Source of the DNA: HK1 sp965221725
GTDB lineage: Bacteria; Pseudomonadota; Gammaproteobacteria; HK1
Assembly (NCBI GenBank): GCA_965221725.1
Contig: OZ244909.1
Location: forward strand, 620,001 to 684,000
Reading direction: 5' to 3'
Length of the DNA: 64,000 nt
In this document: in pieces, positions 52,908-62,544 of the stretch
Position numbering within the stretch: the stretch's first letter is position 1
Layout: each line of letters begins with the position of its first letter
Program-made: the position numbers and the translations under genes
The notes under the pieces: generated by a model
What the model was told of the DNA's origin: nothing
Databases searched by the model: none
What the model saw: only the letters and a program-made list of their open reading frames with translations

Positions 52908-53083
52908 CAGTTTGCCCCTTCGTCCTCGCGAATCGTCCCGTACTGCGCCCGCGCCAGTGCCGTCCCCTCAAGCCCCAGGCGGCGCAACGCGTGCATCAGC
53001 ACGTCGGCGAACGAGGCGAACTCGACCGGTGGCGCTGCCCCCTCGTGGGCGTCGAGGAACACGCCCACCAACAGCGCATCCTA
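52907..53083 (-). pseudogene. C-terminal remnant of an unidentified protein directly upstream of gajA
   Basis: An open run of about 58 codons follows an in-frame TAG at 53083-53081 and ends in a TGA that overlaps the gajA ATG by one base. It reads DALLVGVFLDAHEGAAPPVE, then FASFADVLMHALRRLGL and ALARAQYGTIREDEGAN. It looks like the tail of a longer protein and lacks an ATG; a GTG start at 53068 would give 53 residues. The tight coupling to gajA suggests it was once the preceding gene of the same operon. I do not recognise the family. Confidence 0.4.
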
Positions 53084-53433
53084 TCCGCCTCAATCTTCCT
53101 GTACCGCCGGTGAAGGATGCCAGCGTTGCGGCCCCGCGGACAACGCGCCGAGCCGCGTTATCCGCCTCGACTTCCGTGGACCATGACAAGCGCACAGAGA
53201 CCCGAGCCTTTCGTATCGTTGCAGATCCCGATCGCAGGCAGGATCATCTCGCATCAGCTCCCGCTGAGAGCCAGCACTCTCCCCTCCCCCCGGGGAGAAA
53301 TCGGGCGCGAAATGGATGCTCGGGAGCCGATCGATCTGCTTCCTCGTCTCCCGCGGGCGGGCTTCATCCGAACCCAGTGCGCAACACCCCTGAAATCGCA
53401 GGGTCCGACACGCAGGATTCCGCGGGATTCCGA

Positions 53434-53459
53434 ATTGTTGACCAATTTGCTCGGGTAAT
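53434..53459 (+). promoter_or_regulatory. IscR type-1-like site overlapping the suf -35 region
   Basis: TTGACCAATTTGCTCGGGTA resembles the type-1 IscR motif, whose core is GACT-AT-rich-CTCGGGTAT. It covers the -35 box TTGACC. Confidence 0.6.
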
Positions 53460-53467
53460 CGTAGGAT
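53438..53467 (+). promoter_or_regulatory. putative sigma70 promoter of the suf operon
   Basis: TTGACC (53438-53443), an 18-bp spacer and TAGGAT (53462-53467), with transcription expected near 53474 and the sufB ATG at 53528. It is flanked and overlapped by IscR-like sites. Confidence 0.55.
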
Positions 53468-53490
53468 ACCCGAGTATTTTAGTCAGGAAT
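53465..53490 (-). promoter_or_regulatory. IscR type-1-like site overlapping the suf -10/+1 region
   Basis: Read on the minus strand: CCTGACTAAAATACTCGGGT, very close to the described type-1 IscR/Rrf2 consensus. It faces the first site in opposite orientation and would block the -10 box and start point. Confidence 0.65.
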
Positions 53491-53527
53491 TCGGCGCCGC
53501 TGCGCGCCTTCCAAGGAGAACCGGCGC

Positions 53528-54976
53528 ATGGAAACCCCCAATGCCGAAGTCGACGCCCTGGTCCGACGCGAGTACCAGCACGGATTCGTCACCGATCTGG
53601 AATCCGACACCGTGCCACCCGGCCTCGACGAGGATGTAGTCCGGCTCATCTCGCGCAAGAAGGGAGAGCCCGAATTCCTCGTCGATTGGCGCCTGAAGGC
53701 GTACCGCCACTGGCTCACCATGACCGAGCCCCGCTGGGCGAACGTCGATCACACCCCGATCGACTACGACGGGATCTCGTACTACTCGGCCCCGAAGTCG
53801 AAGAAAGACGGGCCGAAGAGCCTCGACGAGGTCGACCCGAAGCTCCTGGAGACGTACGAGAAGCTCGGCATTCCGCTGGAGGAGCGGGCCGCGCTGGCGG
53901 GCATCGCGGTGGATGCGGTCTTCGACAGCGTCTCCGTCGCCACCACCTTCAAGGACAAGCTGGCCGAGCAGGGCATCGTATTCTGCGCATTCTCCGAGGC
54001 GGTGCGCGAACACCCGGCGCTGGTGGAGCAGTACCTCGGCACCGTGGTGCCGTACACCGACAACTTCTTCGCCGCACTCAACTCCGCCGTCTTCAGCGAC
54101 GGCTCGTTCTGCTACATCCCCAAGGGCGTGCGCTGCCCGATGGAACTCTCCACCTACTTCCGGATCAACGCAGCGAAAACCGGACAGTTCGAGCGCACCC
54201 TCGTCGTCGCGGACGAGGGGAGCTACGTGAGCTACCTGGAGGGATGCACCGCCCCGGTGCGCGACGAGAACCAGCTCCACGCCGCGGTGGTCGAGCTCGT
54301 CGCGCTCGAAGGGGCCGAGATCAAGTACTCGACGGTGCAGAACTGGTATCCCGGCGACGAGAACGGCGTCGGCGGCATCTACAACTTCGTCACCAAGCGC
54401 GGGGACTGTCGGGGCGACCGGTCGAAGATCTCCTGGACCCAGGTCGAGACGGGCTCCGCCATCACCTGGAAATATCCGAGCTGCATCCTGCGCGGGGACC
54501 ACTCGGTGGGCGCGTTCTACTCCGTCGCCCTCAGCAACCTGCGCCAGCAGGCGGACACCGGCACCAAGATGATCCACCTCGGGCGCAACACCCGCAGCAC
54601 CATCGTGTCGAAGGGCATCTCGGCCGGACGCGGCCGGAACTCCTACCGCGGCCTCGTCCGGATCGGCAAGGGCGCGGAGAACGCCCGCAACTACACCCAG
54701 TGCGACTCGCTGCTCATGGGCGACCGGTGCGGCGCCCACACCTTCCCCTACATGGAGGTGAGGAACCCGAGCGCCAACGTCGAACACGAGGCCACCACCT
54801 CGAAGATCAGCGACGACCAGCTCTTCTACTGCCGCCAGCGCGGCATCGGCGAAGAGGATGCGGTCTCCATGATCGTCAATGGATTCTGCAAGGAAGTGTT
54901 CCGCGAACTGCCGATGGAGTTCGCGGTGGAGGCGCAGAAATTGCTGGAGGTCAGTCTGGAAGGCGCGGTCGGCTGA
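53528..54976 (+). CDS. sufB: Fe-S cluster assembly scaffold protein SufB
   Basis: 482 residues (E. coli 495). Typical segments are DVDALVRREYQHGFVTDLES-like N-terminus, GISYYSAPK, GSFCYIPKGVRCPMELSTYF, ADEGSYVSYLEGCTAP, YSTVQNWYPGDENGVGGIYN and the C-terminal ARNYTQCDSLLMGDRCGAHT. SufB forms the SufBC2D scaffold on which Fe-S clusters are built. AAGGAGAA precedes the ATG by about 6 bases. It is first in a seven-gene run. Confidence 0.97.
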   Translation: METPNAEVDALVRREYQHGFVTDLESDTVPPGLDEDVVRLISRKKGEPEFLVDWRLKAYRHWLTMTEPRWANVDHTPIDYDGISYYSAPKSKKDGPKSLDEVDPKLLETYEKLGIPLEERAALAGIAVDAVFDSVSVATTFKDKLAEQGIVFCAFSEAVREHPALVEQYLGTVVPYTDNFFAALNSAVFSDGSFCYIPKGVRCPMELSTYFRINAAKTGQFERTLVVADEGSYVSYLEGCTAPVRDENQLHAAVVELVALEGAEIKYSTVQNWYPGDENGVGGIYNFVTKRGDCRGDRSKISWTQVETGSAITWKYPSCILRGDHSVGAFYSVALSNLRQQADTGTKMIHLGRNTRSTIVSKGISAGRGRNSYRGLVRIGKGAENARNYTQCDSLLMGDRCGAHTFPYMEVRNPSANVEHEATTSKISDDQLFYCRQRGIGEEDAVSMIVNGFCKEVFRELPMEFAVEAQKLLEVSLEGAVG

Positions 54977-55024
54977 CCAACCGGCAAACCGGCCCGTCGC
55001 CCCACTCGTTCAGGAGCGCCAACG

Positions 55025-55779
<755 letters not shown>

Positions 55780-55783
<4 letters not shown>

Positions 55784-57126
55784 GCGACACCACCACCACC
55801 GCCGCGGGCCGGTACGCCGACGCCTTTGCCGCGCGCGCGCCGGCGCTTCCGGGGCACCGCCTCGGGTGGCTGCGCGACATGCGGCGCGACGCGATCGACA
55901 CCTTCTCGCGGTCGGGCTTCCCGACCCCGCGCCATGAGCACTGGAAGTACACAAACGTCGCGCCCATCGAGAGACGCGCCTTCGAGCTGCAAGCGCCCTC
56001 CCCCGGAGCCACTGCCGGCGACCTCGGAGAACACCTGTCGGCCGTTGCCGCCGCGCCGCGCCTGGTGTTCGTCGACGGGCACATCGACCGCGCGCTCTCG
56101 GATGTGCGCGCCCTGCCGGCCGGGGTCGAGATCGAGGACTTCACGCACGTCGTCGAGCATGATTCCGGATTTCTCGAAGGCCGGCTCGGACGGATCGTGC
56201 CCGCAGAGAAGACCGCGTTCACGGCGCTGAACGCCGCGTTCATGGACGCGGGCGCGGTGGTTCGGCTGGCCCCGGACACGGACGCCGGCGCCCCGGTGCA
56301 TCTCGTGTTCGTCTCCGGCTCACTCGGGTGCGAGCGCGCATACCATCCCCGGATCGTCATCGCCGCGGGCGCGGGCGCCCGGATCGCGGTGGTCGAGCAC
56401 TTCGTCGGACTCGACGATGTCGTGTATCTCGACAACGTCGTCACCGAGGTCGAGGTCGCGGAAGGCGCCGCGGTCGAGCACTACAAGGTGCAGCGGGAGA
56501 GCGCGGGCGCGTACCACGTGGCGGCGCTTCAGGCGAAGCTCGCGGCCGGTGCCTCGTTCCACTCCTGGGCGGTGTCGCTCGGCGCCCGCCTCGCGCGCCA
56601 CGACATCGACGTGACGCTCGACCACGAGCATGCGCGCTGCTCCCTCGACGGACTGTACGTCGCCAACGGCCGCCAGCACGTCGACTTCCACACCAACGTC
56701 GAACATGCCGCGCCGCAGTGCGAGAGCCGGGAGTACTACAAGGGCATCGCGGGCGGGCGCGGGCGCGGGGTGTTCAACGGCCGCGTGCATGTCCACCCGC
56801 ACGCGCAGAAGACCGAGGCGCATCAGACCAACCGCAACCTGCTGCTGTCGCGCAACGCCGAGATCGACACCAAGCCGCAGCTCGAAATCCACGCCGACGA
56901 CGTCAAGTGCTCGCACGGCGCCACCATCGGGCAGCTCGACGAGCAGATGCTGTTCTACCTGCGCACGCGGGGCATCCCGGAGAGCACCGCGCGCGGCATG
57001 CTCACCTACGGCTTCGCGCGCGACGTGGTGGAACGGATCGACCGCCCCGATCTCCGCGAGACGATCGGAGCGGCGGTGCTCGCCCACCTTCCGGGCGGAG
57101 ACGGCCTGCGGGAGATACTCGAATGA
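55780..57126 (+). CDS. sufD: Fe-S cluster assembly protein SufD
   Basis: 448 residues, SufB/D beta-helix family. HEHWKYTNVAPIERRAFEL at the N-terminus, FTALNAAFMDAGAVV, DNVVTEVEVAEGAAVEHYKV, the core H/Y-rich LYVANGRQHVDFHTNVEHAA and KCSHGATIGQLDEQMLFYLR are characteristic. It pairs with SufB. Both ends overlap its neighbours by 4 bp. Confidence 0.97.
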
Positions 57127-58391
57127 ACCACGCCCCGGGTGCCGCCGCCCCGCCGCGGCCGACCACCAACATGTTCGACGTGGAAGCGGTTCGCGCCGAG
57201 TTCCCCATCCTCGCCCAGGAGGTGAACGGCCGCCCGCTCGTGTACCTCGACAACGGCGCCACGAGCCAGAAACCGCGCCGGGTCATCGACGCCGTGCGCC
57301 GCTACTACGAGTGCGACAACGCGAACGTCCACCGTGGGCTGCACGCGCTGAGCGGACGGGCGACCGACGCCTTCGAGGGAGCGCGGGACACGGTGCGGGC
57401 GTTCCTGAACGCCGCCGACCGCCGCGAGATCGTCTTCGTGCGGGGCGCCACCGAGGGGCTGAACCTGGTCGCGCAGGGCTGGGCGCGGCCACGGCTGGCG
57501 CCCGACGACGAGATCGTCGTCACCACCATGGAGCACCACTCGAACATCGTCCCGTGGCAGCTCGTGTGCCGGCAGACCGGGGCACGGCTCCGCGTGGTTC
57601 CCATCCACGATGACGGCACGCTGGACATGGAGGCGTTCGCGGGGCTCGTCAACGAGCGCACGAAGATCGTGGCCGTCGCCCACGTGTCGAACGCACTCGG
57701 AACCATCAATCCGGTGCGCGAGATCATCGCCATGGCGCACGACGCGGGGGCGGTGGCAGTGCTCGACGGCGCCCAGGCCGCCCCCCACGGCGCCGTCGAC
57801 GTGCAGGCGCTCGGCTGCGACTTCTACGTATTCTCCAGCCACAAGTGCTACGGCCCGACCGGGATGGGCGCGCTCTGGGGGCGCGCGGAGTTGCTTGATG
57901 AGGCGGAGCCGTACCAGGGCGGCGGAGACATGATCCGCACCGTGTCGTTCGAGGAGTCCACCTGGAACGAACTGCCTTACAAGTTCGAGGCGGGCACCCC
58001 GAACATCGCCGGCGCCATCGGGCTCGGCGCCGCGATCGAATTCCTGACTGCGCTCGGGATGGACGCCATTGCCGCGCACGAGCACGAAGTCCTCGAATAC
58101 GCGACCGAAGCGCTCGGCGCGATGGGCGGCATCCGCATCATCGGCACCGCCCCCGAGAAGGCCGGCATCCTGTCGTTCGTGGTGGACGGGGTGCATCCCC
58201 ACGATGTCGGTACCATCGCCGACCAGAACGGGGTGGCGATCCGGGCCGGACACCACTGCGCGATGCCGCTGATGCGGCGCTACCGAGTGCCGGCGACCTC
58301 GCGGGCCTCGCTCGCGCTCTACAACACCCGCGCGGACATCGACGCGCTGGTCGCGGGCCTGCGCAAGGTGAAGGAGATCTTCGACCGATGA
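57123..58391 (+). CDS. sufS: cysteine desulfurase SufS
   Basis: 422 residues, group II cysteine desulfurase. The PLP lysine lies in FSSHKCYGPTGMGALWG, and the catalytic cysteine is C379 in RAGHHCAMPLMRRY. VYLDNGATSQKPRRVIDAV, TMEHHSNIVPWQ and EAGTPNIAGAIGLGAAI are family segments. It releases sulfur from cysteine as persulfide. No SufE is present; the next gene (SufU-like) is the likely acceptor. It overlaps sufD by 4 bp. Confidence 0.97.
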   Translation: MNHAPGAAAPPRPTTNMFDVEAVRAEFPILAQEVNGRPLVYLDNGATSQKPRRVIDAVRRYYECDNANVHRGLHALSGRATDAFEGARDTVRAFLNAADRREIVFVRGATEGLNLVAQGWARPRLAPDDEIVVTTMEHHSNIVPWQLVCRQTGARLRVVPIHDDGTLDMEAFAGLVNERTKIVAVAHVSNALGTINPVREIIAMAHDAGAVAVLDGAQAAPHGAVDVQALGCDFYVFSSHKCYGPTGMGALWGRAELLDEAEPYQGGGDMIRTVSFEESTWNELPYKFEAGTPNIAGAIGLGAAIEFLTALGMDAIAAHEHEVLEYATEALGAMGGIRIIGTAPEKAGILSFVVDGVHPHDVGTIADQNGVAIRAGHHCAMPLMRRYRVPATSRASLALYNTRADIDALVAGLRKVKEIFDR

Positions 58392-58843
58392 ACGACCTGC
58401 GCGATCTCTACGAGGAAGTCATCCTCGACCACAACCGCAACCCGCGGAACTACCCGCGCCGGCCCGAACGGACCAACCACTCCGCGCACGGGTTCAATCC
58501 CGTGTGCGGAGACGAATTCTTCATCCACCTCCACGTCGAAGACGGCATCATCCGCGATATCGGCTTCGACGGCGCGGGTTGCGCGATCTCGACCGCATCG
58601 GCGTCGCTGATGACCGAGGCGCTGAAGGACCAGCCGGTGGAGCACGCGGAGCGGCTGTTCCACAAGGTCCACGAGCTGCTCACCGAGGAGCGCCAGGTTG
58701 GCGGACCCGGCGATTTTCTCGGCAAGCTCACCGTGCTCACCGGAGTCAAGGAGTACCCGATGCGGGTGAAGTGCGCGACCCTCGCGTGGCATACGATGCG
58801 AGCCGCGCTCCAAGACGACAGCGAAACGGTATGCACCGAATGA
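58388..58843 (+). CDS. sufU: SufU-type sulfur acceptor/scaffold
   Basis: 151 residues, IscU-like. Ligands are C40 (NPVCGDEF), D42, C65 (GAGCAISTASASLM) and C129 (RVKCATLAWHTM). The insertion between the second and third cysteines is typical of SufU rather than IscU. In SufU systems the protein takes sulfur from SufS via a zinc-ligand swap. It overlaps both neighbours by 4 bp. Confidence 0.95.
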   Translation: MNDLRDLYEEVILDHNRNPRNYPRRPERTNHSAHGFNPVCGDEFFIHLHVEDGIIRDIGFDGAGCAISTASASLMTEALKDQPVEHAERLFHKVHELLTEERQVGGPGDFLGKLTVLTGVKEYPMRVKCATLAWHTMRAALQDDSETVCTE

Positions 58844-59430
58844 ACACGCACGAGAATGATGCGGCTCCGGATGCGGCCCCGGAGATAGCCACGGAGGCCG
58901 CCACGGAGGCCGCCACGGAGGCCGCACCGGATGGCGCTTCGGATAGGGCCGGAGGCATGGCCCGAGGTAGAGACCGGGGTATGGAACAGGACATGGTTCG
59001 GAATGCAGACCAGGATGTGACCCGGGATATGGTCCCGGACGTGGTCCCGGATGTGGCCACGGATGCGACGATGCATTCTGCGCCGGTCCCGCCACGACCG
59101 GAGGCCGAGGCGGCGGCCAGCGGTAGCGAGTCGCTCGACGACCGCATCGTCGCCGCGCTCCGCGAGGTCTACGATCCGGAGATCCCGGTCAACATCTACG
59201 ACCTCGGGCTCATCTACCGCATCGACTGTGACGCCATGGGCGTGGTCGAGATCGACATGACCCTCACCGCCCCCGGATGTCCGGTCGCGCAGACCTTCCC
59301 CGGCACCGTCGAGGCCGCGGTGCAGAACGTCGAAGGAGTGGCGACGGCCGAGGTCGATCTCGTGTGGGAACCACCCTGGACCCCCGACCGCATGAGCGAC
59401 GCAGCGAAGCTGGAACTCGGATTCTTCTGA
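58840..59430 (+). CDS. sufT: SufT / DUF59 (MIP18-like) protein with long low-complexity N-terminus
   Basis: 196 residues. Residues ~98-196 are a complete DUF59 domain (LREVYDPEIPVNIYDLGLIY, conserved C147 in TLTAPGCPVA, EPPWTPDRMSDAAKLELGFF), a family assisting Fe-S maturation. Residues 1-97 are low-complexity, rich in Ala/Glu/Thr then Asp/Met/Val, with DNA-level tandem repeats (three copies of a 12-bp GGAGGCCGCCAC unit near 58890-58925 and a GTCCCGGA(C/T)GTG repeat near 59030). The ATG at 58840 overlaps the sufU stop (ATGA). Confidence 0.92.
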   Translation: MNTHENDAAPDAAPEIATEAATEAATEAAPDGASDRAGGMARGRDRGMEQDMVRNADQDVTRDMVPDVVPDVATDATMHSAPVPPRPEAEAAASGSESLDDRIVAALREVYDPEIPVNIYDLGLIYRIDCDAMGVVEIDMTLTAPGCPVAQTFPGTVEAAVQNVEGVATAEVDLVWEPPWTPDRMSDAAKLELGFF

Positions 59431-59605
59431 GCGCGCCGCGCCCCACCGGAGCGAGGATGACGCGCGATCCCTGCGCACATTGCCGGAGCGAGGACCACGC
59501 TTCATCCCCGGTTGCGTCACCGGAACCGGGACGGTGTACCACCCCGAGGTGTATTCCCGGCCAATCTTTACCGCCAGCAGCCGAGCCGCGACCAAACCGC
59601 AACCG

Positions 59606-59917
59606 ATGAGCACCTGGACAAACGTGACCGCAACCGACGAGATCGGCCCCGGCGAATACCGCGTAGTCGACGTCGACGACCTTGCCGTCGCGGTGTTCAA
59701 CCTCGACGGGGAGTTCTTCGCGATCGAGGACGTGTGCACCCACGACTTCGGCACCCTCACCGGCGGCTGCGTCCAGGACGGCCAGATCATGTGCCCCCGG
59801 CACGGCGCCTGGTTCGACATCCGCACCGGCGACGCCCTCACCCCTCCGGCCTACGAGCCGGTCACCACGTTCCCGGTAAGAGTCGAAGACGGGGTGGTTC
59901 AGGTTTGCGTGGAGTGA
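59606..59917 (+). CDS. Rieske-type [2Fe-2S] ferredoxin
   Basis: 103 residues. Both Rieske boxes are present: C44-T-H46 in EDVCTHDFGTLTGG and C63-P-R-H66 in IMCPRHGAWFDIRTG. It resembles small ferredoxin components of dioxygenases and nitrite-reductase small subunits. Its position 175 bp after sufT is common and suggests a client or electron donor of the Suf system. The ATG at 59606 gives the standard N-terminus; the upstream open frame lacks homology. Confidence 0.92.
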   Translation: MSTWTNVTATDEIGPGEYRVVDVDDLAVAVFNLDGEFFAIEDVCTHDFGTLTGGCVQDGQIMCPRHGAWFDIRTGDALTPPAYEPVTTFPVRVEDGVVQVCVE

Positions 59918-60029
59918 TGTTCGGCCGATCGGTCGGGCTACAGACGGAAGTCAGCAGTACCATCCTCTGGAGTCATGCTCGGCTTGACGTAACGGACGAT
60001 GTGGTCATCCGCCGGCAGATTGTCCCGTT

Positions 60030-60620
60030 TCATTCGTAGAGCAACGAACGCAGCTCGAAGGCATCAAACTGCCGTTCCAGCCCTTCCAGGGAGTCACGTC
60101 CGGTAACCCTCGAAATCGATTGTTCATTTTCCCGTCTCTTGAAAATCACGTACTGCACCATTCCGCCGCCAAGAAACTGCAAACCCAGGTGCGCTTCCCG
60201 TTCATCCCTCCAAATCGCCCTCAGATTTCCATTATCCATCAATATCAGATCGCCCCTTCGAATGTTCAGCGCTGACCGAACAAACCGCTCGAAATCGATT
60301 CTGGAAGCATGATTCATTACATGACCGTCATGCGCAGCCTCATCTTGCAGAAATTTCATGCGCGCCCGGTAGGCATCAGGAACCGGACGACCCGCCGCCA
60401 CCGTTTCTTCATGCGGTCCGATAGGTCGTTTGTCCGTGCTTGACACTGGTTGCCTCGCCCCCGCCTCCGTCGCCACCATCCGCGCCGTAAAGATTCGGAT
60501 CCTTGAGACAGAATTCCCCACCACTACCGCAACTCCGCGAACGATCAGCAGACCATGCGTCGATAACCACGGCTCAACAAATGCTCCGGATTCGACATCG
60601 AGCCCAAGTTCGATATTCAA
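60030..60620 (-). CDS. small protein of unknown function, third gene of the kinase/receiver operon
   Basis: Up to 196 residues from the TTG at 60620; an ATG at 60482 is an alternative. The C-terminal ~110 residues look like a compact domain (MKFLQDEAAHDGHVMNHASR, DLILMDNGNLRAIWRDEREA, HLGLQFLGGGMVQYVIFKRR, ALNIRRG). I recognise no Pfam family with confidence. The first ~85 residues differ in character. The frame is in phase with the upstream receiver gene, whose TAA stop is immediately followed by sense codons. Position suggests it belongs to the same module as the two upstream genes. Confidence 0.6.
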   Translation of the reverse strand: MNIELGLDVESGAFVEPWLSTHGLLIVRGVAVVVGNSVSRIRIFTARMVATEAGARQPVSSTDKRPIGPHEETVAAGRPVPDAYRARMKFLQDEAAHDGHVMNHASRIDFERFVRSALNIRRGDLILMDNGNLRAIWRDEREAHLGLQFLGGGMVQYVIFKRRENEQSISRVTGRDSLEGLERQFDAFELRSLLYE

Positions 60621-60662
60621 CTCTCCTACCGAACCAGTGACCGATCTCGACCGAACGACCTC

Positions 60663-61293
60663 TTAACTCCGGCCTCCTTGAGTCAACCTCCGAAGCCACT
60701 CCGACTCATCGACCGCGACGCGAGCCAGCGTCGTCGCGAACGTCTGTGCAATCCGCTGCGCGTATTCAGTCTTGAGCTCGCCTTGCCACAGATAACGGAC
60801 ATCGCAAGCATCCGTGAACTCGAAACCGCCATTATGCTCTCTCCTCGTCGCGACTACCCCGCGGTCGTCCCCCGTTGGTTGGAATCGGCGAAGAACCCAG
60901 CCGGACGGGTCCAGTCCGATGCCCATGCGCATGAATTCTTCACCGACCTTCATGACGACTTGCTCCTTGATCTTCAACTCCTTGAATCTCGACGGTGCGA
61001 CCAAGGGCAGAAAAATAAACACCGTCTCCTTGTCCAGCCTGACACAATCGCAGCGAGGCCTCATGCAAATCAGGTGGGCTTCTCCGGTACCCATCATCGT
61101 CGTGACCACGGAACCCAGCCACAACGTCGGCGGCGGTGCATTGAACACGGTCCGAAAACCCATGATCCAGGCCAATTGTTCGTCAAGGCCAGCAACGTCA
61201 CGACCAGCAAAGCCTGCGGAGAGATGTTTGAAGTCGTTCCTCCCCAAGTCACTTGCTTCCAAGCCCTTCGTGGCCAACTTGACCGTCTGTCGC
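60663..61293 (-). pseudogene. C-terminal part of receiver-domain protein, separated by IS insertion
   Basis: It continues the gene whose N-terminal part is 62535-63487. Reading across the excised IS gives KDLDLRQTVKLATKGLEASD, then LSAGFAGRDVAGLDEQLAWI, GSVVTTMMGTGEAHLICMRP, RCDCVRLDKETVFIFLPLVA and the C-terminus TTLARVAVDESEWLRRLTQG. No catalytic motif is evident to me. As it stands it has only a non-canonical start (TTG at 61277), so it is probably not made. Confidence 0.75.
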
Positions 61294-61303
61294 AGATCGA
61301 GGT
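61294..61303. repeat. target-site duplication, left copy
   Basis: AGATCGAGGT, identical to 62535-62544 on the other side of the IS. A 10-bp duplication fits the ISAs1 family. Confidence 0.9.
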
Positions 61304-62534
61304 CAGGGTGACCGCATATAAAGTCATTGTCCCATCAACAACTTATCTCGGAAGGCATCGTTCAGAGCGGCCCGGACTCTCTTGCGCCTATAGCTCATTT
61401 TCGTCTTCTCGCGCTTGAGTAGGTTCATCGCCATGTGACGAATCACCCCGATGTTGTGAGGCGCATTGCCTCGACGAATCCGGCTTGCGTCTTCGCGAAA
61501 CGTCACGTCCAACCGCCAGTGCAACCCGTTCTCGATACTCCAATGTGAACGCACCGCCCGTTGAAACACCTTCACGTCATCAAGCGAGGTGATGTAGTAG
61601 CGCCGCTCAACACTGACACGCCCTCCACAATGACGTTCCGACTCCACCATTCCCATCGCTTTCAGTCCCTTCCACTTCCCGACACCCGACAACGCACCAA
61701 GGTCCGTGGACAAGAAATAGCTCCGGTGCTCAATCCGCCCGTGACCTTCGTCGCAAGTCGCCTCGTGCCCCATCTCCGAACCGCCAAAGTCGCACCGCTC
61801 CGCCGCCTCGAAATACGCCCGAACCTCGCGCTCCAATTCCGGCTGATTGCGCTTCAGCGCCAACACGTAATCCCCACCGCCTTTCTTGACCTGCTTCGCG
61901 ATCGCGCGTTGGCACCCCATCGCATCCAGCGTCACGATACACCCCTTCAATTGAAGCTTCTCCAGCAACTCCGGCACCGCCACGATCTCGTTCGACTTCT
62001 CGTCGGTTTTCACCTGCCCAAGCACCACCCCATTGCGACACGCCCAGGCACTGACCATATGCAGCGCCTTCACCCCTCGCTTGCGATCATGGGTGCGTCG
62101 ATGCGTCTTGCCATCGAGCGCAATGATCTCACCGTCGCTGAGCTTGACCACGTCCTCCATCCAACTGAGAAAGCACGCCTGAAACCCACTGACCGACAAC
62201 GCCGAGATGATGCGGGCAATCGTGTCATCGACCGGGACCCCATTGGCCAGCGGGACATAACGACGTAACCAGTCCAGCTTTGCGCGACCGAACTCCTCGA
62301 TGTCGCACCAACCTTCGGCCCCACTGAGCACCGCGCACACGCACAGCACGATGACATCAATCAACTCATGCTTCTTGTTCCGGTCGACGCGCGGGTCTTC
62401 CAACTTCGAGAAATGTTCGATCAGACCCTCGGGGGCACTGTTGTCCATTGCTGATCACGTTCCTCTCCTTGGCCAGAGTGGCATTAGATCACAGAATGCA
62501 CTGATTTACATGGGATTTTAGTGATCTTGCCCTG
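61304..62534 (-). mobile_element. ISAs1-family insertion sequence, 1,231 bp
   Basis: Bounded by CAGGG at the left end (61304) and CCCTG at the right end (62534), imperfect terminal inverted repeats (CAGGGTGACCGCATATAAAG against CAGGGCAAGATCACTAAAAT), and flanked by a perfect 10-bp target duplication. It carries one intact transposase gene. It interrupts the receiver-domain gene. Confidence 0.92.
61324..62448 (-). CDS. ISAs1-family DDE transposase
   Basis: 374 residues, typical for ISAs1/H-repeat transposases. The N-terminal HFSKLEDPRVDRNKKHELID and GWCDIEEFGRAKLDWLRRYV are family markers. Catalytic acids fall in IIALDGKTHRRTHDRKRG (D), CIVTLDAMGCQRAIAKQV (D) and SHWSIENGLHWRLDVTFRED (E). No frameshift or stop is seen, so the element is likely active. 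Confidence 0.95.
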   Translation of the reverse strand: MDNSAPEGLIEHFSKLEDPRVDRNKKHELIDVIVLCVCAVLSGAEGWCDIEEFGRAKLDWLRRYVPLANGVPVDDTIARIISALSVSGFQACFLSWMEDVVKLSDGEIIALDGKTHRRTHDRKRGVKALHMVSAWACRNGVVLGQVKTDEKSNEIVAVPELLEKLQLKGCIVTLDAMGCQRAIAKQVKKGGGDYVLALKRNQPELEREVRAYFEAAERCDFGGSEMGHEATCDEGHGRIEHRSYFLSTDLGALSGVGKWKGLKAMGMVESERHCGGRVSVERRYYITSLDDVKVFQRAVRSHWSIENGLHWRLDVTFREDASRIRRGNAPHNIGVIRHMAMNLLKREKTKMSYRRKRVRAALNDAFRDKLLMGQ

Positions 62535-62544
62535 AGATCGAGGT
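62535..62544. repeat. target-site duplication, right copy
   Basis: AGATCGAGGT, identical to 61294-61303. Confidence 0.9.

Larger units (their letters stand above)
52908..53527. other. gajA-sufB intergenic region
   Basis: About 620 bp. The left part holds the truncated ORF upstream of gajA; the right end holds the suf promoter with two IscR-type sites. The middle (53090-53430) has no recognisable gene or RNA. This is the junction between a lower-GC defence module and the core suf operon. Confidence 0.5.

Noticed and set aside
59457..59609. Small plus-strand ORF between sufT and the Rieske gene
   Set aside because: 50 codons, Pro/Arg/Ser-rich, no recognisable motif, and it overlaps the Rieske start in another frame.
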